Assembly: GCA_023251805.1 (NCBI GenBank)
Contig: JAHEYB010000017.1
Coordinates: 1 to 56,980 of the forward strand
Origin: Bacteroidota bacterium
Lineage (GTDB): Bacteria > Bacteroidota > Bacteroidia > 2-12-FULL-35-15
Direction: 5' to 3'
DNA length: 56,980 nt
The notes beneath the pieces were generated by a model. That model saw only the letters and a program-made list of their open reading frames with translations, did no database searches and had not been told where the DNA came from. Below are positions 1 to 6,617 of the stretch, in pieces. Both the position numbers and the translations under genes were made by a program. Every line of letters starts with the position of its first letter. Positions within the stretch are counted from its first letter, which is position 1.

Positions 1-783
1 TTTATAATCATAAATACCTCTGTCGTACACATTGCTTTCCTTACGAATATAACTAGAAAATATCCGTTTCCAGAAGATATCGTCCAGTGTTCTTCTTTCA
101 GCGTCATTATTACGCATATAGACTTCTGAAGTGGCGAACACCGGACGAGCTTCAGGAAAATAGATCCAGAAAAGGGGTTTATCTGCACCTAAATGCTCTC
201 CAGACTCGGAAACTTTCTCTATTAACGGACAAATACCTATAATTCGTACATCCATCACCGAACGTTGTTTATCATACAACCAATCTTCTTTCACCCAGTA
301 TTTCCAAACTTGTGCTGATGTAATGGGTTCTATTACCGGAGTAGTATCCATATCTCCCGAACCATCAATTTTTTCAATATATTTAATTACAACAGGAGAA
401 AGCAAATTAGTTGCCTCTGTAATTGTCATTTCGTAACGAAATTGATCGTCAGTTGCAGGATTTCCAAAACAAGTAATTTCCCCTTTGCCTAAAGCAGCAT
501 CCTTGATAACGTCAAACATACTTTTGCGGTCCAAAACAGGCGAATCGGGATAGTACAAAGGAAAGTTCATTTTCTCTCTTAAATCAATTACTCTCCAAAC
601 CCGTTTACTCCACATCATATCGGCTTCGCGCAAAGAAGCTCCTGAAATAGGGTTTCGATTGGCTGAGTTGTCTTTGATATAGGCTAAATCAGGATATTTT
701 GAAGGGTGCAAAATATTTTCTTGGGCATACACATTGATTGAATTGTATACTATAAGTAAAAGGATAAGCGTTACATTTTTCAT
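1..783 (-). CDS. gldN: Gliding motility / type IX secretion protein GldN (PorN), 3' end cut off by the window
   Basis: I read 261 codons without a stop from an ATG at 783 to the window edge. The N-terminus MKNVTLILLLIVYNSINVYA followed by QE is a cleavable signal peptide. The body carries GldN-like stretches such as READMMWSKRVWRVIDLREK, NFPLYYPDSP, DDIFWKRIFSSYI and RKESNVYDRGI. GldN/PorN is a periplasmic partner of the GldK outer-membrane ring of the T9SS. The gene usually lies last in gldKLMN, but here the upstream side holds a divergent gene, so gldM is not next to it. It may therefore be a moved gldN or a GldO-like paralogue. A GGAGG sits 5 nt before the start, which is rare in this window. 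Confidence 0.88.
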   Translation of the reverse strand, partial: MKNVTLILLLIVYNSINVYAQENILHPSKYPDLAYIKDNSANRNPISGASLREADMMWSKRVWRVIDLREKMNFPLYYPDSPVLDRKSMFDVIKDAALGKGEITCFGNPATDDQFRYEMTITEATNLLSPVVIKYIEKIDGSGDMDTTPVIEPITSAQVWKYWVKEDWLYDKQRSVMDVRIIGICPLIEKVSESGEHLGADKPLFWIYFPEARPVFATSEVYMRNNDAERRTLDDIFWKRIFSSYIRKESNVYDRGIYDYK

Positions 784-787
784 TGTG

Positions 788-793
788 ACCTCC
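788..793 (-). promoter_or_regulatory. Strong Shine-Dalgarno site of gldN
   Basis: GGAGGT on the minus strand ends 4 nt before the gldN ATG. Most starts in this window have only A-rich leaders, as is usual in Bacteroidota, so this site both supports the chosen start and stands out. Confidence 0.6.
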
Positions 794-908
794 GTTTTTA
801 GTTTAGATACTGATATAACGATATCGAATAAATAAGATACAGAAAACAAAAAATTTAGGTTTATGGAATTTAGAAAAAGCCTGCATCTAATTAACAAAAC
901 GCTACAAA

Positions 909-1508
909 ATGGAAAACTCAAACGAAATCAAAATCAGCATTCCAAAACCCTGTCACGAAGATTGGAATAAAATGACTCCAAATGAAAAAGGTTCATTCTG
1001 CGGAAAATGCTGTAAAACTGTTGTGGATTTTACTACTAAATCTCCGGAAGAAATTAAAAGCACTTTATTAGCAGAAAGTGGAAAAAAAGTATGTGGCCGA
1101 TTTATGACAAATCAATTAGATAAAAAACCAACAGATTCATTCAATTTAAATATCCCCTTTTATTTATTACCAAAAAATGTTTCTTACAGAAAAGCATTTG
1201 CAATAGCTTTGTTTTTTGCTTTTGGAACAAGTTTATTTAGTTGTAGAACAACCGAAGATCATTTGGTAGGTGATATTGCATTTGTAGACAGCACTCAAAT
1301 TACAAAACAGCTTGGTGTAGATACCATTACATTTGTTGAAGGCGATACCACAAAAAACAAAACAACAATAAAGAAGCCGCTATGTACTCCATTACAAGGC
1401 GATGTAGATATTCAATACATTGAGCGTACACAAGGCGAAGTAATGATTCTACCTGATACAATTAAAAAAGTAGAGCCGAAAATGGGGAAGGTGAAAATAG
1501 AAGACTAA
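909..1508 (+). CDS. Membrane protein with conserved N-terminal cysteine motif, function unknown
   Basis: This is a 199-aa protein. Residues 1-65 form a small cysteine-rich module: IPKPCHEDWNKMTP (C15, H16), CGKCCKTVVDFT (C31, C34, C35) and VCGRFM (C62). I recognise this module from many hypothetical Bacteroidota proteins. The spacing suggests a metal- or cluster-binding site, but that is inference. A hydrophobic segment at about 95-111 is followed by C112 and a hydrophilic C-terminal half of about 85 residues rich in Thr, Lys and Asp, presumably extracytoplasmic. No signal peptide precedes the cysteine module, so it should face the cytoplasm. It is a single gene, divergent from gldN, and ends at a shared bidirectional terminator facing HU. 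The ATG at 909 is preceded by an A-rich leader. Confidence 0.75.
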   Translation: MENSNEIKISIPKPCHEDWNKMTPNEKGSFCGKCCKTVVDFTTKSPEEIKSTLLAESGKKVCGRFMTNQLDKKPTDSFNLNIPFYLLPKNVSYRKAFAIALFFAFGTSLFSCRTTEDHLVGDIAFVDSTQITKQLGVDTITFVEGDTTKNKTTIKKPLCTPLQGDVDIQYIERTQGEVMILPDTIKKVEPKMGKVKIED

Positions 1509-1530
1509 AAATAAAGCGTATAGAAATAAA

Positions 1531-1560
1531 AAAACCCAGACAATAACGTCTGGGTTTTTT
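1531..1560. terminator. Bidirectional intrinsic terminator between the 199-aa gene and HU
   Basis: AAAACCCAGAC (1531-1541) pairs perfectly with GTCTGGGTTTT (1548-1558) across a 6-nt loop. T runs lie on both strands, so it can end both convergent genes. Confidence 0.9.
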
Positions 1561-1581
1561 TATTTTTTGATTAACAAAAAT

Positions 1582-1857
1582 TTATTTGTTAACTGTTTTA
1601 GCTAAATCAGCTCCAGCTTTAAATTTTGCTACTTTTTTTGCAGCAATTTTAATCGCTTTTCCTGTTTGAGGATTACGGCCATTTCTAGCAGCTCTTTTAG
1701 AAACTGAGAAAGAACCAAATCCAACTAATGCAACTCTGTCACCTTTTTTAAGTGCTTTTGTTGTAGCGTTAACGAATGCATCTAATGCTCTTCCAGCATC
1801 AGCTTTTGTTAATTTTGTTTCTGCAGCAATTGCATCAACTAATTCTGCTTTGTTCAT
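1582..1857 (-). CDS. hup: HU family DNA-binding protein
   Basis: At 91 aa it has the full length of HU/IHF histone-like proteins, which bind and bend DNA as dimers and compact the nucleoid. It begins [20 protein letters not shown] and carries the family signature [21 protein letters not shown] at about residues 46-66, which includes the DNA-contacting beta arm with the conserved RNP. The C-terminus is Lys/Ala-rich. It is monocistronic, ends at the terminator at 1531-1560, and has a possible TAnnTTTG-like box (TACATTCG, one mismatch, 1903-1896) with TTG 21 nt upstream. HU versus IHF-type naming cannot be settled from the sequence alone. Confidence 0.95.
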   Translation of the reverse strand: MNKAELVDAIAAETKLTKADAGRALDAFVNATTKALKKGDRVALVGFGSFSVSKRAARNGRNPQTGKAIKIAAKKVAKFKAGADLAKTVNK

Positions 1858-2061
1858 CTTGTTTTGTTTTTTGGGTTAAACATTAATTTATGTAACGAAT
1901 GTAATGCAGAAAACATACACAAGGCAAGTTTTAAAGCAAAAAAATTAAAAATTTGTTGAAAACAGCGGTTTTTGTTAATAAACGAGGTCAAAATAGACCT
2001 TTTATCAAGGGTTGCAAGGCCTTTCTGCTTGAAAAATCCTATTTTTACTACAAAAAACAAG

Positions 2062-2238
2062 ATGAAGAAAAATACTCCTTCTGAAAATTCAAACGAACAA
2101 AAATCATTCAATGCCATTGAAATACCTGCTAGTGGCTCGTTGGGACTGCTTGCTTTAGGAGCAGTTGGAATAAAAGCATGGAGAAAAAAACGAGAAGAAG
2201 TGCAATCCAAGCAAAAAACAAATCCAGGAAATGAATAA
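2062..2238 (+). CDS. 58-aa small protein with glycine-rich hydrophobic tail motif
   Basis: I chose the ATG at 2062, although the frame is open further upstream, because the protein then starts MKKNTPSENSNEQKSF, polar and low-complexity like a natural N-terminus. The rest is a short hydrophobic core, IPASGSLGLLALGAVGIKAW, followed by RKKREE and a polar tail. The order Pro/Ser, hydrophobic Gly/Leu stretch, then Arg/Lys cluster resembles PEP-CTERM-like sorting tails. The core is only about 15 residues, however, and there is no signal peptide, so it may be an interfacial helix or a peptide precursor. Its stop overlaps the start of the 850-aa phosphodiesterase/sulfotransferase gene (ATGAATAA, 8 nt shared), so the two are very likely translated together. 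Confidence 0.65.
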   Translation: MKKNTPSENSNEQKSFNAIEIPASGSLGLLALGAVGIKAWRKKREEVQSKQKTNPGNE

Positions 2239-4783
2239 GCGATTGGCAAAAAAAGTGTTGGTGCTTGGTTGGGATGCTGCCGATTGGAAAATCATCAATC
2301 CATTGCTGGATAAGGGCCTCATGCCTTCGCTCGAATCATTAATCAACAAAGGAGTAATGGGTGACATTGCCACACTCGAACCAGTTCTTTCTCCAATTTT
2401 ATGGACTTCCATTGCAACCGGAAAAACAGGAGAAAAACATGGAATATTAAATTTCACAGAGCCAGTGCCGGATAAAATGGAAATTCGTCCTGTAACTTCT
2501 ACTTCCAGAAAATGTAAAGCTTTATGGAATATTTTATCACAGAATGATTTAAAATCAAATATCGTAGGTTGGTGGCCTAGCAACCCTGTTGAGCCAATCA
2601 ATGGTGCAATGGTTTCTAATTTTTTTCAGAAAATAACGAGTGAAAAAATGGAAGATTGGAAACTAAAAGCGGGAACAGTTTTTCCAGAAAATCTTTCAGA
2701 AATAATTTCCGAATATCGTGTTCATCCCACCGAAATAACATCCGAACACATTCTGCCTTTTATCCCAAAAGCACATTTAGTAAATCAAGAAAAAGATAAA
2801 AATCTAATTGTTCTTGCAAAAAATATATCTGAATGTGCCTCCATACATGCTGCTGCCACTTGGCTTATGGAAAATCAAGAATGGGATTTAACAGCAGTTT
2901 ACTTCGACACGATTGATCACCTTAGTCATGGTTTCATGAAATATCATCCTCCTCAAATGCAGGGAATAGCGGATGAACAATTTGAATTATATAAAGATGT
3001 GGTGAATGGAATTTATCGTTTTCACGACATGATGCTGGAACGTTATATTAAACTTGCCGGAGAAGATGCAACCATCATTATTCTATCTGACCACGGTTTT
3101 CACTCAGACCATTTGCGTCCGAAACGAATACCAACAGAGCCAATGGGCCCAGCCTTAGAACATCGACAATTTGGAATGTTTTGCATTTCGGGTCCTAATA
3201 TTGCAAAAGATGAACGAATTTATGGCGCAAGTTTATTGGACATCACCCCTACAATTTTGACATTGTTCGGATTGCCGGTAGGAAAAGATATGGATGGGAA
3301 AGTATTAACACAAGTGTTTGATAAAAAAATTATTCCTGATTACATTGAAACTTGGGAAACTGTAGAAGGCAATTCCGGAAGGCATTCTAAAGACATACAA
3401 TACGATCCGCTAGCATCGCAAGAAGCATTAAAGCAATTAATAGAATTGGGATATATAGAAGCACCATCAGAAGACAGCGCAAAAAATGTAAGGAATGTGG
3501 TGAATGAAACTCAATTTAACTTGGCTCGCATTTATTTATTCAAAGAAAAAGTTGATTTAGCAGAACCAATACTGGAAAGCCTTTACAAACAAGAACCGAG
3601 TATTGCCAGATATGGATTAAAATACATTGAGTGTTTACAAAAATTAAAAAAATTCGAAACCTGTATTTCAGTTATTGAAGAAATAAAAAAACTCGATAAA
3701 AAGGATTTACCTCAATTGGATTATTTAGAAGGAGTATTTTTAGTTTCTCAAAATAAACCAAGAAAAGCTTTAGCACTCTTCAAAAAAGCGACAGAAACAA
3801 TTTCCCACATGCCTACTTTGCACATTAAAATTGGTGAAGCATTCATAAAATTAAAAGAATGGAAAGAAGCGCAAATAGCATTTGAAAAGTCATTGGTGAT
3901 TGACCCGGAAAATGCCGGAGCTTATATGGGAATGGGGATAGCGTTACTACGACAAGATGAATTAGAAAAAGCACTGGACCATTTATTAAATTCTGTTTCT
4001 TTGATATTCAATAACTCTTTAGCGCACTATTTTTTAGGAGAAGCATTTTACAGGTTGGAAATGTATGAAAGAGCCGAAGAAGCATTTAAAGTAGTCATCA
4101 CTTATCAACCGGGAAACCGAAAAGCACATAGTTATTTAATAAAGTTGTACTCAAATCACATTATTAAACCGGAAGAAGCAGAAAAGCATACCTTATTTAT
4201 GAAAAATAATATCAAAGGAACAATTACTATCGTGTCGGGATTACCACGTTCTGGAACATCAATGATGATGCAGATGTTGAATGCAGGTGGAATGAATATA
4301 TTAACCGACAATATTCGAACTCAAGACAATAATAACCCAAAAGGGTATTTAGAATATCAAAAAGTAAAAAACCTCGCAAATGATAATTCCTGGTTACACG
4401 AAGGACAAAATAAAGCAATAAAAGTAATAGCACAACTTCTTCAATTTTTACCTTCCAGTTACCAATACAAAGTGTTATTTATGGAGAGGGAGATGGAGGA
4501 AATTATTAGGTCGCAACAAATTATGCTTGGAAAAACTGTTGATGTTGAGAATAAGGTGTACCCAACAACTCTAGCAGATACTTTTAAAAAGCAATTAGAG
4601 AAAACAAAATCCTGGGTAAAAAACCATCCTCAATTTGAGATAATGTATGTATCCTATGCAGATACTATTTTAAATCCTTCAGAAGTAGCCGAAAGCATAT
4701 CTCTTTTTCTTGATTCAGATTTAAATATAAAGGCAATGGCGGAGAGTGTGGATGTTTCACTTTATAGAAACAAAAAAAAATAA
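2231..4783 (+). CDS. Fusion protein: alkaline-phosphatase-superfamily phosphodiesterase, TPR array, sulfotransferase
   Basis: This is an 850-aa three-part protein. Residues 8-380 form a type I phosphodiesterase/alkaline phosphatase superfamily domain: metal-binding D15 in LGWDAADW, candidate nucleophile T59 in ILWTSIATG, then DTIDHLSHGF and SDHGFHSDH (about 286-294). Residues 430-650 hold TPR-like helical pairs (AQIAFEKSLVIDPENAGAYM, EEAFKVVITYQPGNRKAHSY). Residues 665-840 form a P-loop sulfotransferase domain with the PAPS-binding SGLPRSGTS (about 669-677) and an FMEREMEEIIRSQQ segment that fits the 3'-phosphate site. There is no signal peptide or membrane segment, so it is probably cytoplasmic. 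The substrate is unknown. The start overlaps the 58-aa gene. A plausible but unproven role is modification of a glycan, lipid or peptide. Confidence 0.85.
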   Translation: MNKRLAKKVLVLGWDAADWKIINPLLDKGLMPSLESLINKGVMGDIATLEPVLSPILWTSIATGKTGEKHGILNFTEPVPDKMEIRPVTSTSRKCKALWNILSQNDLKSNIVGWWPSNPVEPINGAMVSNFFQKITSEKMEDWKLKAGTVFPENLSEIISEYRVHPTEITSEHILPFIPKAHLVNQEKDKNLIVLAKNISECASIHAAATWLMENQEWDLTAVYFDTIDHLSHGFMKYHPPQMQGIADEQFELYKDVVNGIYRFHDMMLERYIKLAGEDATIIILSDHGFHSDHLRPKRIPTEPMGPALEHRQFGMFCISGPNIAKDERIYGASLLDITPTILTLFGLPVGKDMDGKVLTQVFDKKIIPDYIETWETVEGNSGRHSKDIQYDPLASQEALKQLIELGYIEAPSEDSAKNVRNVVNETQFNLARIYLFKEKVDLAEPILESLYKQEPSIARYGLKYIECLQKLKKFETCISVIEEIKKLDKKDLPQLDYLEGVFLVSQNKPRKALALFKKATETISHMPTLHIKIGEAFIKLKEWKEAQIAFEKSLVIDPENAGAYMGMGIALLRQDELEKALDHLLNSVSLIFNNSLAHYFLGEAFYRLEMYERAEEAFKVVITYQPGNRKAHSYLIKLYSNHIIKPEEAEKHTLFMKNNIKGTITIVSGLPRSGTSMMMQMLNAGGMNILTDNIRTQDNNNPKGYLEYQKVKNLANDNSWLHEGQNKAIKVIAQLLQFLPSSYQYKVLFMEREMEEIIRSQQIMLGKTVDVENKVYPTTLADTFKKQLEKTKSWVKNHPQFEIMYVSYADTILNPSEVAESISLFLDSDLNIKAMAESVDVSLYRNKKK

Positions 4784-4802
4784 GATATTAATACTTTTTT
4801 AC

Positions 4803-4810
4803 TATATTTG
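4803..4810 (+). promoter_or_regulatory. Candidate Bacteroidota -7 box (TATATTTG)
   Basis: TATATTTG fits TAnnTTTG and would start transcription about 10 nt before the ATG at 4826. No good -33 TTTG is visible at the right distance. Confidence 0.45.
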
Positions 4811-4825
4811 ATAAAACATAAAACA

Positions 4826-5650
4826 ATGACTACTCCTACTCTTAACAACAAACTAAAATCGTATTCCGCCTTAGCCGGTTCGATTGTGTTAATGGGCTCA
4901 CAGGCCGATGCACAAATTATTTATACCGATATTAATCCGGATTCTACTACCAATATAGGCGGTAATATTTACAATTTGGATTTGGATAATGGCGGTGTAG
5001 TTGATTTTGTTTTCACATTAAATATTGGAACCGGTGCCTCCACTTCTCAGCAAGTTGCTGTAAGTCCTACAGGAAGCAATGGAATAGCAGGAGATACAGC
5101 AGGTGCTTATGTTTACCCATTTGCTTTTAACTCAGGCGATACCATTCAATCTACCTTACAATTTAATTTTACTTCGAGTCAATCGATGGCAAGTTATTTT
5201 GGTGCAGGATATAGTTATGGAAATTTCTTGGGACTAGCTGATAAGTTCATTGGTTTACAGTTTAACATTGGACCATCCCTGTATTATGGTTGGGCTAGAT
5301 TTGATGTTGACGCCACTGCCAGTCAATTTACCATAAAAGATTATGCTTATAATGCTGTGCCCGATGCCTATATTCTTGCAGGAGAAATGCCGGTTGGAAT
5401 AGCAGAAAACTCATTATTGGCCAATACCTCTATCTATAGTTCAAACAAAAGCATTTTTATTCAGTTTTTGACTACCGAATTGATTAATGCCAATGTAAAA
5501 ATCACTAATTCTATCGGACAATTGGTATATACAGCAGGTTTATCCAATAAAGAAAATACGATTGATTTATCAAAAGAAAAAAGCGGAATCTATTTTGTGA
5601 CCATTGCGCAAGATAATATTGTTTATACCAAAAAGGTGTATATCCATTAA
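4826..5650 (+). CDS. T9SS type A sorting domain-containing secreted protein
   Basis: Starting at the ATG at 4826 (a TTG at 4808 is less likely) gives 274 aa. A signal peptide ends around QADA-QIIY (residue 29). The middle, about 30-190, is beta-rich and full of Gly, Asn, Ser and aromatic residues (YTDINPDSTTNIGG, YYGWARFDVDA), without catalytic motifs I can name. Residues 195-274 form a type A C-terminal sorting domain: VKITNSIGQLVYTAGL, NTIDLSKEKSGIYFVTI, YTKKVYIH. It should cross the outer membrane through the T9SS and be surface-anchored or released. It is a single gene with a terminator at 5671. Confidence 0.85.
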   Translation: MTTPTLNNKLKSYSALAGSIVLMGSQADAQIIYTDINPDSTTNIGGNIYNLDLDNGGVVDFVFTLNIGTGASTSQQVAVSPTGSNGIAGDTAGAYVYPFAFNSGDTIQSTLQFNFTSSQSMASYFGAGYSYGNFLGLADKFIGLQFNIGPSLYYGWARFDVDATASQFTIKDYAYNAVPDAYILAGEMPVGIAENSLLANTSIYSSNKSIFIQFLTTELINANVKITNSIGQLVYTAGLSNKENTIDLSKEKSGIYFVTIAQDNIVYTKKVYIH

Positions 5651-5670
5651 TTCCAACAGATTTTATTAGG

Positions 5671-5697
5671 AAGCCATTCGAATTTCGAGTGGCTTTT
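5671..5697 (+). terminator. Intrinsic terminator after the T9SS cargo gene
   Basis: AAGCCATTCG (5671-5680) pairs with CGAGTGGCTT (one G-T pair) across a short AATTT loop and is followed by a T run. Confidence 0.85.
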
Positions 5698-5702
5698 TTA
5701 TT

Positions 5703-5710
5703 TATTTTTG
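5703..5710 (+). promoter_or_regulatory. Candidate -7 box (TATTTTTG) giving a nearly leaderless transcript
   Basis: TATTTTTG ends 4 nt before the ATG at 5715, so transcription would begin at or next to the start codon. It directly abuts the preceding terminator, which leaves no other room for a promoter. Confidence 0.45.
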
Positions 5711-5714
5711 TATT

Positions 5715-6608
5715 ATGAACGAATTCCGTGAAGCCCTTCTCCTTGCTATTACAACTCCAATTTATGCAATTGTAATTGGTGCTGAAATTTTGTTCAGTTA
5801 TTTACACCACAAAAATTATTATTCTATAAAAGGTACACTAGCAAATATATATTTGACTTCCCTCAACTTGGGATTGGATATTTTAGTTAGAGGAATTTGT
5901 TTGTTGGTCTTGAATTATTTTTGCCAATTTAAATTCATTGAAATAGACAATCAATATGCCTATTGGGGCATTTTGTTAATTTCACAAGATTTTATGTATT
6001 ATTGGTTGCACCGTGTTGACCATTATTGTAGAATGTTTTGGGCAGTGCATGTTACCCATCATTCTTCTGAAGAATTTAATTTAACTGTAGGGTTTCGCTC
6101 TTCGGTATTTCAGCCCTTGTATCGCTTTATATATTTTATTCCACTTGCTTTACTGGGATTCAGAGGCATCGACATTATGTTTATTTATTCTGCAACTCAA
6201 ATCTATGGTATTTTAATTCACACCAAAACGGTAAACAAACTTGGTATTTTCGAATATTTTTTATCTACCCCTTCACACCATCGGGTGCACCATGCAAGCA
6301 ATGTAAAATACCTTGATAAAAATATGGGGATGGTATTTATTATTTGGGATAAATTATTCGGGACATTTGTTCCTGAAGATGAAAAAGAAAATGTTGTTTA
6401 TGGTTTAACCGAAAATATTAAAACACATCATCCGGTAAAGATGGTGTTCCACGAATGGATAAACATCTTTAATGATTTAAGAAAACCATCTTCGCTAAAA
6501 GCCAAGTTTATGTATGTGTTCGGACCACCAGGCTGGAGTCACGATGGCAGTAAAAAAACTTCCCGCCAATTACGAAACGAATTATTGAAAAAAAAATCAA
6601 CCACTTAA
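5715..6608 (+). CDS. Sterol desaturase / fatty acid hydroxylase family protein
   Basis: This is a 297-aa membrane protein with the eight-His di-iron pattern of the family: H99-RVD-H103, H112-VT-HH116 and H188-HRV-HH193, with an extra HTKT between. Hydrophobic segments at about 10-30, 45-75, 85-98, 135-150 and 155-170 place the active site on the cytoplasmic face. Members hydroxylate or desaturate sterols, fatty acids, carotenoids or ether lipids using O2; the substrate here cannot be told from the sequence. It lies 9 nt before the pbpC start in the same frame, so the two probably share an mRNA. Confidence 0.9.
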   Translation: MNEFREALLLAITTPIYAIVIGAEILFSYLHHKNYYSIKGTLANIYLTSLNLGLDILVRGICLLVLNYFCQFKFIEIDNQYAYWGILLISQDFMYYWLHRVDHYCRMFWAVHVTHHSSEEFNLTVGFRSSVFQPLYRFIYFIPLALLGFRGIDIMFIYSATQIYGILIHTKTVNKLGIFEYFLSTPSHHRVHHASNVKYLDKNMGMVFIIWDKLFGTFVPEDEKENVVYGLTENIKTHHPVKMVFHEWINIFNDLRKPSSLKAKFMYVFGPPGWSHDGSKKTSRQLRNELLKKKSTT

Positions 6609-6617
6609 ACATCTTAA

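Noticed and set aside
1854-2249. Minus-strand open frame of 131 codons over the 58-aa gene
   Set aside because: It is antisense to the 58-aa gene and the HU promoter region; its composition (Phe/Cys/Leu-rich) is that of a shadow frame, and the plus-strand reading gives a sensible small protein with an overlap to the next gene.
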